NCBI GenBank assembly: GCA_965215775.1
Contig: CBDCEG010000016.1
Coordinates: forward strand, 44,716 to 108,715
Reading direction: 5' to 3'
Source of the DNA: CBDCEG01 sp965215775
Lineage (GTDB): Bacteria > Pseudomonadota > Gammaproteobacteria > Cardiobacteriales > Ostreibacteriaceae
DNA length: 64,000 nucleotides
Below are positions 8,836 through 17,348 of this stretch, piece after piece. A model generated the notes under the pieces. It did no database searches. It worked only from the letters and a program-made list of their open reading frames with translations, and had not been told where the DNA came from. The position numbers were made by a program, and so were the translations under genes. The stretch's first letter is position 1. Each line of letters begins with the position of its first letter.

Positions 8836-9414
8836 ATGTTAGAGCAACTAAATAAAGATATATTCTTTTTTATTAATAACTTTGCAACTAAAGCAGATTG
8901 GTCTGATAAATTAGGAATTATTAGTGCGGAATATATGCCTTATTTATTTATATTGGTTGAAGTTCTATTATATTTTGTTTTTAAAAAGAAAAACTTAGCA
9001 GTTTTTGCTTTCTTTACTATGGTTTTAGCAATTGGTTTTAACCATTTAATTGGTTTTTTCTATGAGCATAATCGTCCATTTATGGATGGAATTGGACACA
9101 ATCTATACTCACACAAGGCAGAAAATTCATTTCCATCAGATCACTCTACATTTTTATTTGCAATTGCCTGCTTCTTATTCATTAGTTTAAAGAATAAGTT
9201 TGCAGGATTTACACTGATATTTTTAGCTTTGATTGGAAGCTTTGCTAGAGTTTTTATAGGAGTTCATTACCCTTTTGATGTATTTGGATCTATTGTTGTT
9301 TCTATAATTTCTAGTGGATTTATTTTTGCTTTAAAAGCTAAGCTTCAGCCTATAAATAATTTTGTATTTAAAATAGAAAATAAGATATTTCCCTCAAAAA
9401 CCAAAAATAGTTAA
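8836..9414 (+). CDS. PAP2-family membrane phosphatase (undecaprenyl-diphosphatase-like)
   Basis: 192 aa with about five hydrophobic segments. The acid-phosphatase motifs are in order: KxxxxxxRP-like (FFYEHNRPF), PSDHST, and the final RVFIGVHYPFDV. The layout resembles BcrC-type enzymes that recycle undecaprenyl pyrophosphate for wall synthesis at the outer face of the inner membrane. Other PAP2 lipid phosphatases (for example PgpB-like or lipid A phosphatases) share the motifs, so substrate is open. It lies 43 bp after the hypothetical gene and 100 bp before the next. Confidence 0.8.
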   Translation: MLEQLNKDIFFFINNFATKADWSDKLGIISAEYMPYLFILVEVLLYFVFKKKNLAVFAFFTMVLAIGFNHLIGFFYEHNRPFMDGIGHNLYSHKAENSFPSDHSTFLFAIACFLFISLKNKFAGFTLIFLALIGSFARVFIGVHYPFDVFGSIVVSIISSGFIFALKAKLQPINNFVFKIENKIFPSKTKNS

Positions 9415-9514
9415 AGATTTATTTATTGTTATCAAATATTTAATCAAGTAAACCTAAATAAATTCATACAAATTTGCACAATTTTTATTAATCATCAAAA
9501 TAAAAGAGAAAATT

Positions 9515-9817
9515 ATGAAAAAGATAATAGTTTTAGTTTCATTTAAGCTAAATAACAAAGAGTTAATATCTGACTGGCTAGAAATATCAAATATGATAAA
9601 TAATGAATTAAGTAGTATTGATGGATTTATATCAAGAGACTCTGGTGTTGATGAAAATGGTTGCGTTGATTGTATTGCTAAGTGGGAAAGTTTGGATAAA
9701 CAAAAAGAATTCAGAGCAAATTTTGAGCAAGATGTTAATTTTGCTAAAAAAATGGAAGAAATGGCAAGAGTTGTAAATATGGAAACAATGACACAAAAAA
9801 TAATTGAACTAAACTAA
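9515..9817 (+). CDS. Small ABM-like (antibiotic-biosynthesis-monooxygenase fold) protein
   Basis: 100 aa. The pattern of an N-terminal beta strand (KIIVLVSFKL), a helix, then DGFISRDSG, CVDCIAKWESLDKQKEF and a second helix resembles single-domain ABM/Dabb ferredoxin-fold proteins. These include quinol monooxygenases and heme-degrading enzymes, and many have no known role. The match is by pattern only. AGAGAAAATT precedes the ATG. It sits 14 bp before proA and is probably co-transcribed with it. Confidence 0.55.
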   Translation: MKKIIVLVSFKLNNKELISDWLEISNMINNELSSIDGFISRDSGVDENGCVDCIAKWESLDKQKEFRANFEQDVNFAKKMEEMARVVNMETMTQKIIELN

Positions 9818-9831
9818 TAAACTTTTCTAAA

Positions 9832-11091
9832 ATGACAGACTTAATCAAACAAATAAATAATTACTCACAAAAAGCAAAAAAAGCAGCTGCAGAAATGCTT
9901 GGCAAAAAGGCAGGAGATAGAAAACAAGCGTTATTATTAATTGCCAAAAATATTGCAGAAAATGCAAAACAAATTATTCAAGAAAATAAAATAGATTTAG
10001 CAAATGGTATAAAAAATAATTTATCAGAAGCTTTGTTAGATAGATTAGAGTTAAATCAAGAAAGAATTGATGCAATGGTTGCTGGAACTAAACAAATTGC
10101 TAAACAAGAAGACCCAATAGGAAGTATTTCTGATTTAAAAACTCAAGCAAGAGGATTTAAAGTTGGGAAAATGCGAACTCCAATTGGTGTAATTGGAATG
10201 ATTTACGAATCTCGCCCAAATGTAACTCTTGATGCTGCAGCAATATGTATTAAATCTGGAAATTCAGTTATTTTGCGTGGTGGAAGTGAAGCTTTTTATT
10301 CAAATATGGAAATTGCTAAAATTATTAGACAAGCTCTTGAAAAATCTAATATTTCAAAAGATACAGTTCAACTTATAAACACAACTGATAGAGAAGCCGT
10401 TAATTTACTTATTGGCACACCTGATTTGATTGATGTGATAATTCCTCGCGGTGGAAAAAGTTTGGTTAAGTTAATTAGTGAAAAGGCAAAAGTTCCTGTT
10501 ATCAAACACTTAGAAGGAATTTGTCATGTTTACATTGATAAATTTGCAGATAATGAAAAATCTATAAAAGTTGCTTTTAATTCAAAAACTTACAGGTATG
10601 GAATTTGTGGAGCTATGGAAACCTTACTAGTTCATAAGGATAAAGTTACCGAAGTTATGTCAGTTTTAATAAATATGTTTAACAAAAAAGGGATTTTACT
10701 TGTTGGTTGTGAGGAAGTTAGATATAAATTTCCAGAAATAAAAAAAGCAACATTAGAAGATTGGCAAACTGAATATTTATCAGCAAAACTTTCAATTAAG
10801 GTAGTTGATAATATTGAGCAAGCAATTAAACATATAAATCAATATGGTAGCCATCATACAGATTCAATAATTACTGAAAATATTGAAAGCCAAAATAAAT
10901 TCTTAAATTTAGTAGATTCCTCTTCAGTTATGCTAAATACTTCAACTTGCTTTGCTGATGGTTTTGAATACGGACTTGGGGCAGAAATTGGAATTAGTAC
11001 CGATAAATTACATGTCCGCGGACCTGTTGGGGTTGTTGGACTTACCACTGAAAAGTACATAGTTCTTGGCGATGGCGAGATTAGGGACTAA
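9832..11091 (+). CDS. proA: Gamma-glutamyl phosphate reductase
   Basis: 419 aa, the normal length. It reduces gamma-glutamyl phosphate to glutamate semialdehyde in proline synthesis. Seen: GVIGMIYESRPNVT, the KSGNSVILRGGSEA segment, VIIPRGG, the catalytic cysteine in GICGAMETLL, and the C-terminal GLGAEIGISTDKLHVRGPVG. It closely follows the ABM-like gene. proB, the kinase partner often next to it, is not in this window. Confidence 0.97.
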   Translation: MTDLIKQINNYSQKAKKAAAEMLGKKAGDRKQALLLIAKNIAENAKQIIQENKIDLANGIKNNLSEALLDRLELNQERIDAMVAGTKQIAKQEDPIGSISDLKTQARGFKVGKMRTPIGVIGMIYESRPNVTLDAAAICIKSGNSVILRGGSEAFYSNMEIAKIIRQALEKSNISKDTVQLINTTDREAVNLLIGTPDLIDVIIPRGGKSLVKLISEKAKVPVIKHLEGICHVYIDKFADNEKSIKVAFNSKTYRYGICGAMETLLVHKDKVTEVMSVLINMFNKKGILLVGCEEVRYKFPEIKKATLEDWQTEYLSAKLSIKVVDNIEQAIKHINQYGSHHTDSIITENIESQNKFLNLVDSSSVMLNTSTCFADGFEYGLGAEIGISTDKLHVRGPVGVVGLTTEKYIVLGDGEIRD

Positions 11092-11116
11092 AGAAGAAAA
11101 TAATATTGAACTAAAT

Positions 11117-11162
11117 AAATCTATAAAGATTATTGCCGTAGCATATCAACCTGATATAAATA
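11117..11162 (+). repeat. Dispersed 46-bp repeat, copy 1 (possible gene remnant)
   Basis: 41 of 46 bases match 26467-26512 in the same orientation. Both copies read in one plus-strand frame as a KSIKIIAV...PDIN peptide, followed within a few codons by a stop. No start or longer gene is visible around it. It may be the tail of a decayed, formerly duplicated gene. Confidence 0.5.
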
Positions 11163-11196
11163 ATGATTTGCTTTTTACAATCTTTCTTAAGTAAGA

Positions 11197-11565
11197 TTAA
11201 AGCTTATCTATTTCAGATTTAAACTCTGTAATTCTGTGGCAAACATAAGATTGGAACTCGCTTAACTCAGACATAAGTTCTTTTTTTCTATCCTTGTTAC
11301 TTTTATCTTTATCCAGAATATCATCTAATTCTGCTACAGCTTTTTTAAGAGTTGGAGAGACTTCAGTCATATTATCAATATTTATTCCTGGCATTTTTCT
11401 TTTTGGGAATGTGAATTTTTTGGCAACAGGAAGGAGTGAGCCTTTTTTGCGAGTATATTTTATTCGTAAAATATCGGTGCTATCGTTACAGTTATAAGAT
11501 AGTGAGTAGTTTGATATTTCATTGGGTCTTTTTATTCCTAGGTCGCTAAGTGTTTTATATTCCAT
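11197..11565 (-). CDS. yaeH: YaeH/UPF0325 (DUF3461) family protein
   Basis: 122 aa. The start (MEYKTLSDLGIKRPNEISNYSL), the ILRIKYTRKKGSLLP segment and the C-terminal ISP-type helices (VSPTLKKAVAELDDI, ending in FKSEIDKL) align well with E. coli YaeH. This is a small soluble gammaproteobacterial protein of unknown function. It is convergent with proA and divergent from gatB, and is transcribed alone. GGAGA lies shortly before the ATG on the minus strand. Confidence 0.8.
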   Translation of the reverse strand: MEYKTLSDLGIKRPNEISNYSLSYNCNDSTDILRIKYTRKKGSLLPVAKKFTFPKRKMPGINIDNMTEVSPTLKKAVAELDDILDKDKSNKDRKKELMSELSEFQSYVCHRITEFKSEIDKL

Positions 11566-11647
11566 TTATATTCTCCTTTATAAATTTTATTTCTTAAATC
11601 ATAGCATATTTTATTTTAGCTTCTTCTAATTAATACAATATTTGAGT

Positions 11648-11653
11648 TATAAT
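11648..11653 (+). promoter_or_regulatory. Probable -10 box for gatB
   Basis: A perfect TATAAT lies 33 bases before the gatB ATG, in the 120-bp spacer between the divergent yaeH and gatB genes. The -35 hexamer is weak. Confidence 0.4.
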
Positions 11654-11685
11654 AGTTTTTTATTAAAATTTTTAAAAGAATTCAT

Positions 11686-13116
11686 ATGCCATACGATATT
11701 GTAATCGGATTAGAAATCCATGTTCAGTTAAACACTAAATCTAAATTATTTTCAAGCTCGCCAACCAAATTTGGAGCAGAGCCAAACACCCAAGCAAATA
11801 TAGTTGACCTTGCTTTACCCGGTGTGTTACCAGTTTTGAATAAAGAAGCTGTTAGAAAAGCTGCTATTTTTGGAATGGCTGTAAATGCAGAAGTTGCTAA
11901 AAAATCTGTATTTGACAGGAAAAACTATTTTTATCCAGATTTACCAAAAGGTTATCAAATTTCACAAATGGATTATCCAATTGTTTTAAATGGTTCTATT
12001 GATATTGAATTAGAAAATGGTGAAACTAAAAATATTTACATAGAAAGGGCGCATTTAGAAGAAGATGCAGGAAAATCATTGCATGATAATTTTGAAGCAA
12101 TGACTGGAATTGACTTAAACAGAGCGGGAACTCCACTAATTGAAATTGTAACTGGACCAGTTATGGCAAATGCAAAAGAGGCGGTTGCTTATATGAAAAA
12201 AATCCACTCTCTTGTGCGTTATTTAGAAATATCTGATGCAAATATGCAAGAAGGTTCTTTTCGTTGTGATGCAAATGTTTCAATAAAGCCAAAAGGGCAA
12301 AAGGAATTAGGAACTAGGGCTGAGATTAAAAACTTAAATTCATTCAAATTCATAGAGTTAGCAATTAACCACGAAGTAGAACGCCAAAGAGAAATAATAG
12401 AAAGCGGTGGGAAAGTTATTCAGCAAACTAGGCTTTACGACCCAAATGCAGATGAAACCAGAGCAATGCGAAGCAAAGAAGAAGCTAATGATTATAGATA
12501 TTTTCCAGACCCTGATTTAGCACCTGTTATATTATCTGATGAATATTTGGCAGATATAAAAAGTAAAATACCTGAGCTTCAAGATGAAAAAATTAAACGC
12601 TATAAAACAGAGTTTAATATTAATAAAGATGATGCGGTTTTATTAGTTGAGACTGTTGAAATGGCAAACTTTTTTGAAGATGTTACTAAACTCTCAAATG
12701 ATGGTAAATTATCTGCAAATATAATAATAAATGATTTATTACCTGCTCTAAAATCAGAAAGTATAACTATAAAAAATAGTCCTGTTAGCTCCAAAATATT
12801 AGCTGATTTAATTACTAAAATTAAAGATGGAACAATTTCTGCCAAAGCAGGAAAAACAGTTTTTGCAGAGTTATACAAAGGTCAAGAAAGCGTAGAGCAA
12901 ATCATTAAAGACAAAGGTTTAGCCCAAATGTCTGACACTGGAGAAATGCTTAATTTAGTGAAAGAACTTATTGCTGAAAATCCAACTCAAGCAGAAGATT
13001 TTAGAAATGGAAATATGAAAATTATGGCATTTTTTGTAGGTCAAATGATGAAAAAAACAGGTGGAAAAGCAAATCCAAAATTGGTTAATGAATTAATCAA
13101 AAAAGAACTCTCATAA
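11686..13116 (+). CDS. gatB: Aspartyl/glutamyl-tRNA amidotransferase subunit B
   Basis: 476 aa, full length. GatB is the kinase/transamidase subunit of GatCAB, which converts mischarged Asp-tRNAAsn or Glu-tRNAGln to the amidated forms. Seen: the start DIVIGLEIHVQLNT, the DLALPGVLPVLN motif, RKNYFYPDLPKGYQISQ, DLNRAGTPLIEIVT, DANMQEGSFRCDANVS, and a C-terminal YqeY-like helical tail ending in GGKANPKLVNELIKKEL. gatC and gatA, often adjacent, are not here. rsxA follows after 36 bp. Confidence 0.97.
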   Translation: MPYDIVIGLEIHVQLNTKSKLFSSSPTKFGAEPNTQANIVDLALPGVLPVLNKEAVRKAAIFGMAVNAEVAKKSVFDRKNYFYPDLPKGYQISQMDYPIVLNGSIDIELENGETKNIYIERAHLEEDAGKSLHDNFEAMTGIDLNRAGTPLIEIVTGPVMANAKEAVAYMKKIHSLVRYLEISDANMQEGSFRCDANVSIKPKGQKELGTRAEIKNLNSFKFIELAINHEVERQREIIESGGKVIQQTRLYDPNADETRAMRSKEEANDYRYFPDPDLAPVILSDEYLADIKSKIPELQDEKIKRYKTEFNINKDDAVLLVETVEMANFFEDVTKLSNDGKLSANIIINDLLPALKSESITIKNSPVSSKILADLITKIKDGTISAKAGKTVFAELYKGQESVEQIIKDKGLAQMSDTGEMLNLVKELIAENPTQAEDFRNGNMKIMAFFVGQMMKKTGGKANPKLVNELIKKELS

Positions 13117-13152
13117 ATGGAAAACAAAGAATAAAAACCAAAGTTAAAAACA

Positions 13153-13725
13153 ATGAATGATATATTTTACTTAATACTTAGTAGTATTTTTATAAATAAC
13201 TTAATTTTAGGGCAATTCCTTGGACTTTGCCCTTTTATGGGTGTTTCAAATAAAATGCAAACTGCTTTTGGAATGGGTCTTGCAACTGCTTTCGTGCTTA
13301 CTTTGTCAGCAAGTAGTTCTTATATTATTGATAAATATTTATTAGTTGCTTTTGATATTGAATACTTACGGACAATTACTTATATAACTGTGATTGCAAC
13401 ACTTGTAGGACTTACTGAAATTATCGTCCACAAAACTTCTCCGCTACTTCATAAAATATTAGGAATTTATTTACCACTTATAACAACTAATTGTGCAGTT
13501 TTGGGGGTTATGTTAATTAATAGTAGAAAAGATTTTGGTTTAGTTGACTCTGTATTTTTTGGAATTGGCTCATCAATTGGTTTTAGCTTAGTTTTAATAC
13601 TTTTTGCAAGTATCAGAGAACGCTTGGAAAATGCAGATGTTCCAATACCTTTCAAAGGTGCGCCAATAGCTTTAATTACAGCAGGTATAATGGCGGTTGC
13701 TTTTACTGGATTTTCTGGTCTTTGA
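13153..13725 (+). CDS. rsxA: Electron transport complex subunit RsxA/RnfA
   Basis: 190 aa, six hydrophobic helices. RsxA is an inner-membrane subunit of the Rnf/Rsx ferredoxin:NAD+ oxidoreductase, which reduces SoxR in E. coli. Seen: FLGLCPFMGVSNK with the first conserved cysteine, RKTSPLLHK-type HKTSPLLHKILGIYLPLITTNCAVLG with the second, and the C-terminal RERLENADVPIPFKGAPIAL. It can be told from NqrE by these blocks. Unusually, no rsxB, C, D, G or E follows; the next gene is mlaA. Confidence 0.93.
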   Translation: MNDIFYLILSSIFINNLILGQFLGLCPFMGVSNKMQTAFGMGLATAFVLTLSASSSYIIDKYLLVAFDIEYLRTITYITVIATLVGLTEIIVHKTSPLLHKILGIYLPLITTNCAVLGVMLINSRKDFGLVDSVFFGIGSSIGFSLVLILFASIRERLENADVPIPFKGAPIALITAGIMAVAFTGFSGL

Positions 13726-13792
13726 CAAACAAACTAACTAATATAGAATAAGCAACTTAATACATTAAGAACAATTTCAAATACAGATTTAT

Positions 13793-14539
13793 ATGCAAAA
13801 CAAATTAAATAAACAAATCATAAAATTAGTAACAACTAGTTTGGCTCTATTACTTTTAGCTTCTTGCTCAAGTGCAGGTTTAGAAAAATATAACCGTGGA
13901 ATGTATAAGGTTAATAAAGTTGTTGATAAATATACTTTAAAACCTATTGCAAAAGTATATAAAAAGATCACACCAGACCCTGTTGAAAGAGGTGTTACTA
14001 ATTTTTTCAGTAATTTATCTGAAATACCAACCTTTACAAATAGCTTGCTACAAGGAAAACTTAAAAATGCAACTTTGACAAGTGCAAGGTTCGTTTGGAA
14101 TTCAACTATTGGAATTGGTGGAATATTTGATGTTGCTAGTAGTATGAAAATTTACGCAAATAAAGAAGATTTTGGACAAACTCTTAGATATTGGGGAACT
14201 GGTGAAGGTCCTTATGTTATTCTTCCAGTTTTAGGACCAAGCACAACAACAGATATGATAGGCAGAGTTGGTGATTATGCAATGTCGCCTCTTAGAAAGT
14301 GGGACTGGACGGACCATAAAGCAAAAACAGGGCAAGCAGTATTAAGTGGTATAGATACTAGGGCTAGAATTTTAAAGCTTGAAGATTTAGCAGCAGGTGC
14401 ATCAACGGATGAATATGAATTTGTTAAAAATATTTACCTACAAAAAAGACGCACAATGACCAGAGATAATAAAGTTGATAAAACAGAAGATGATAAGATG
14501 GAAGATGAGTTTGATGACTTATTTGAAGATGATAAATAG
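13793..14539 (+). CDS. mlaA: MlaA (VacJ) outer-membrane lipoprotein
   Basis: 248 aa. MlaA removes phospholipids from the outer leaflet of the outer membrane and passes them to MlaC. Seen: a lipoprotein signal ending in LLASC (lipidated Cys ~24), then the family blocks YNRGMYKVN, VERGVTNFFSNLSEIPT, ARFVWNSTIGIGGIFDVAS, EDFGQTLRYWGTGEGPYVILPVLGPS. The last ~30 residues form a strongly acidic tail (EDDKMEDEFDDLFEDDK). The MlaBCDEF genes are not in this window. The hisN-type gene follows after only 6 bp. Confidence 0.95.
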   Translation: MQNKLNKQIIKLVTTSLALLLLASCSSAGLEKYNRGMYKVNKVVDKYTLKPIAKVYKKITPDPVERGVTNFFSNLSEIPTFTNSLLQGKLKNATLTSARFVWNSTIGIGGIFDVASSMKIYANKEDFGQTLRYWGTGEGPYVILPVLGPSTTTDMIGRVGDYAMSPLRKWDWTDHKAKTGQAVLSGIDTRARILKLEDLAAGASTDEYEFVKNIYLQKRRTMTRDNKVDKTEDDKMEDEFDDLFEDDK

Positions 14540-14545
14540 CTAAAA

Positions 14546-15352
14546 ATGAAAGAAAAAGTGAAAGTAGAAAATAATAAAAACTATATTGAATATTTAGAGT
14601 TTGCAGAATTTTTAGCAGACAAAGCAAGACAAGTTACACTTTCTTACTTTAGGAAGAACTTAATGTCAGAATCTAAATCTGATAATAGCCCTGTAACCAT
14701 TGCAGATAAAGAAACAGAACAGCTTTTGCGTGATTTAATTTCCAGAAAATATCCTAAACATAGTATTTTAGGAGAAGAGCAAGAAGAAAAAATTACCGAA
14801 AGTGATTTTAATTGGATTTTAGATCCTATTGATGGAACAAAAAACTTTATTGCAGGAGTTCCTTTATATGGAACTTTAATAGCTCTTTTACACAAAGAAG
14901 AACCTATTTTAAGCATAATAGATGCACCAGCTTTGGATGAACGCTGGGTTGCGGTTTTGGGTGGTAAAACCAAATATAAAAATATAGATGAAACTCAAAT
15001 TGTAGAAACAAAAACAAATATTTCTATTTCAAACTCAATTCTTTGCTCAACTGATTATTCAATGTTCACAGAAGCAGAGCACAATCAAGCAAATAAACTC
15101 CGTGAAAAAGTAAATATTATTCGTTATAACGGCGATTGCTATTTATATGGAATGTTAGCAAGTGGCTTGATTGATATTGTTTTAGAAGCCGATTTGAAAG
15201 CTTATGATTTCCTACCGTTAATCAGAATTGTAGAACAGGCTGGCGGTGTTATAACTGATTGGCAAGGAAACAAGTTAACCAAAACATCTTCACAGGTTAT
15301 CGCTTGTGCAAACAAAGAATTACACCAAAAATCCATCAAATTACTTAATTAG
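14546..15352 (+). CDS. hisN: Inositol-monophosphatase family phosphatase, HisN-type histidinol phosphatase
   Basis: 268 aa, a magnesium-dependent phosphatase of the IMPase fold. Metal-binding motifs are visible: GEE in ILGEEQEE, WILDPIDGTKNFIAGVP and the C-terminal KAYDFLPLIRIVEQAGG. The GTLIALL segment after the DPIDGT motif and the ALDERWV motif favour the HisN branch (histidinol phosphatase) over SuhB. This is inference from sequence pattern, as no other his genes are nearby. Its start lies 6 bp after mlaA, so the two are likely translationally linked. Confidence 0.8.
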   Translation: MKEKVKVENNKNYIEYLEFAEFLADKARQVTLSYFRKNLMSESKSDNSPVTIADKETEQLLRDLISRKYPKHSILGEEQEEKITESDFNWILDPIDGTKNFIAGVPLYGTLIALLHKEEPILSIIDAPALDERWVAVLGGKTKYKNIDETQIVETKTNISISNSILCSTDYSMFTEAEHNQANKLREKVNIIRYNGDCYLYGMLASGLIDIVLEADLKAYDFLPLIRIVEQAGGVITDWQGNKLTKTSSQVIACANKELHQKSIKLLN

Positions 15353-15442
15353 AGTTTAATTATTTAATAACTTAGCTTTCTTAAATTGCCATAAATTATT
15401 GAAATACTTATACTACATATAAAATAAACTTATAAAAATCAT

Positions 15443-15471
15443 TTGCAGTTTTGAGCATATGTTTATATTAT
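15443..15471 (+). promoter_or_regulatory. Sigma-70 promoter upstream of the AapJ-like gene
   Basis: TTGCAG (15443-15448), a 17-base spacer and TATTAT (15466-15471) fit the sigma-70 consensus closely. Transcription would begin about 35 bases before the ATG at 15514. This is the best promoter match in the 161-bp gap after hisN. Confidence 0.6.
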
Positions 15472-15513
15472 AAATATTAGGTCTTTTCATTTATTTACAA
15501 ACCAAGAGGAAAT

Positions 15514-16524
15514 ATGAGAAAAAAAATAATTTTAACATTAGTAGCTTTAGCAGCTTTAACTTCTGCAAATGCAGGTGAAAAACTAGATGCAATCAGAAAA
15601 AATGGAATAGTAAAATGCGGTGTTGCTGGTGGTTTACCAGGATTTTCAGAAATTGACAAAGAAAATAATTGGAATGGTCTTGATGCAGATTACTGTAAAG
15701 CACTTGCTGTTGCATTATTTAATGATCCAACAAAGGTAAATTATGCGCCATTGTCTTCAAAACAACGATTTATAGCTCTTCAGTCAGGGGAAGTTGATAT
15801 TTTAGCAAGAGTAACAACTGAAACTTTATCACGCGATGGTCTTGGAATTAATTTTTTAGCAGTTAATTATTATGACGGTCAAGGATTTATGGTTCCTAAA
15901 AGTTTAGGTATTAAGTCAGCAAAAGAGTTGGATGGAGCTTCACTTTGTTCAAATACTGGGACAACTACAGAAATAAATATGGCCGATTATTTCAAAGCAA
16001 ATGGAATGACTTTCAAAACAGTTATATTCGAAAGGTCTGATGAAGTAAAAAGTGCTTATGAAAGTGGTCGTTGTGATGTTTATTCATCTGATGCTTCAGG
16101 ATTATATATTCAAAGAATGAAAATGAAAAATCCAGAAAGTCATGTAATTCTTCCAGAAGTTATCTCAAAAGAACCTTTAGCTTTTGCAGTTGCAGAAGGT
16201 GATAGTAAATTTGCAGCCATTGCTAAATGGACTCACTATTGTATGGTAAATGCTGAAGAAATGGGAGTTACTAAAGCTAATGTTGCATCAAAAGTAACTT
16301 CAAAAGACCCAAAAGTTAAGCGACTATTAGGAGTGGGTAGCACTTTAGGCTCTAAATCGTTAGGAATTGATGATAAATGGTGTGCAAATATTATTTCTAA
16401 AGTTGGTAATTATGGTGAAATTTTTGATAAATATTTAGGTAAAAACTCTCCTTTAAAAATCAACCGTGGTTTAAACAAGCTTTGGAATAAAGGTGGTATA
16501 ATGTATGCTCCACCAATTCGTTAA
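15514..16524 (+). CDS. aapJ: AapJ-type general L-amino-acid ABC transporter substrate-binding protein
   Basis: 336 aa with a Sec signal peptide (MRKKIILTLVALAALTSANA, cleavage about residue 20). The mature part begins with KLDAIRKNGIVKCGVAGG and contains GLDADYCKALAVALF and SGEVDILARVTTETLSRD, typical of periplasmic binding proteins of the polar amino-acid family. Its length and central LCSNTGTTTEINMADYF motif match AapJ rather than the shorter GlnH/HisJ type. AAGAGGAAAT precedes the ATG and a terminator follows the stop. No permease or ATPase genes (aapQMP) are adjacent, so it is transcribed alone. Confidence 0.9.
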   Translation: MRKKIILTLVALAALTSANAGEKLDAIRKNGIVKCGVAGGLPGFSEIDKENNWNGLDADYCKALAVALFNDPTKVNYAPLSSKQRFIALQSGEVDILARVTTETLSRDGLGINFLAVNYYDGQGFMVPKSLGIKSAKELDGASLCSNTGTTTEINMADYFKANGMTFKTVIFERSDEVKSAYESGRCDVYSSDASGLYIQRMKMKNPESHVILPEVISKEPLAFAVAEGDSKFAAIAKWTHYCMVNAEEMGVTKANVASKVTSKDPKVKRLLGVGSTLGSKSLGIDDKWCANIISKVGNYGEIFDKYLGKNSPLKINRGLNKLWNKGGIMYAPPIR

Positions 16525-16555
16525 TATATTAAGTTATTAAATTAATATATGAATT

Positions 16556-16582
16556 AAAGGCTACTTCGGTAGCCTTTTTTGT
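16556..16582 (+). terminator. Rho-independent terminator after the AapJ-like gene
   Basis: A 9-bp stem AAAGGCTAC/GTAGCCTTT with a TTCG tetraloop is followed by a run of T residues. This is a textbook intrinsic terminator 32 bp after the stop codon. Confidence 0.92.
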
Positions 16583-16630
16583 TTTAGAAATAATATAATA
16601 ATAAAAATTTCAATAAATAGGTTATAAAAA

Positions 16631-17293
16631 ATGACATTTAGCATAATTGCACGAGATAAGAAAACTGGGAAAATAGGTATAGGAGTTTGCACAGGACATT
16701 TTGCAATAGGTGCTTTAGTTCCTCATATTCGTGCAAAAGTTGGTGCAATTACAACTCAAGCTTATCTTAGTCCTATTTTGGGGAAATTAGGATTAGACTA
16801 TTTAGAAAAAACAAATAGTTGCGAGCAAACGCTTAGATATTTACAGGAAATTGACCCAGAATATCAAAAAAGACAGCTTCAAATAATGGACTGGAAAGGT
16901 GATGCTGTTAGTTTTACAGGAAACAAATCTTCTGATTCTGCAAATAATCTTAGTTGTGAAAATTTATCTGTTGCTGGAAATATACTTTTGAATGATAAAG
17001 TTATCCCCAAAATGTATGAAAAAGCAAAACTTGCTCAAAATGAATATAAAAGCTTAGACGAAGTTATAATGTTAGCTCTTGAAACTGCATTAGCAGAAGG
17101 AGGCGATAAACGCGGACATGAGTCGGCTGCAATGATTATTTATGGTGATGAAAATTGGGCAGAGTTAGACTTGAGGGTTGATAGCTCAAAAACCCCAATA
17201 AAACATCTAAGAAAGCTTCTAAATGAATGGCAAACAGATAGAGTTCAACAGTATTGGTCAACTTGCCCTAAAAAAGCAGATTTAGACTTATAG
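16631..17293 (+). CDS. DUF1028 family protein
   Basis: 220 aa. It starts at its mature-looking N-terminus (MTFSIIARDKKTGKIGIGVCTG) and carries the family's GALVPHIRAKVGAITTQA and LSVAGNILL blocks and the AEGGDKRGHESAAMIIYG segment. DUF1028 proteins have an Ntn-hydrolase-like fold and are often annotated as putative amidases, but their substrate is not established. There is no signal peptide. It is followed by the GyrI-like gene after 55 bp on the same strand. Confidence 0.85.
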   Translation: MTFSIIARDKKTGKIGIGVCTGHFAIGALVPHIRAKVGAITTQAYLSPILGKLGLDYLEKTNSCEQTLRYLQEIDPEYQKRQLQIMDWKGDAVSFTGNKSSDSANNLSCENLSVAGNILLNDKVIPKMYEKAKLAQNEYKSLDEVIMLALETALAEGGDKRGHESAAMIIYGDENWAELDLRVDSSKTPIKHLRKLLNEWQTDRVQQYWSTCPKKADLDL

Positions 17294-17348
17294 TAATATT
17301 AAAATATAATATTTAATAATTATAATAAAAGACAAAGGTGAGAGAAAA

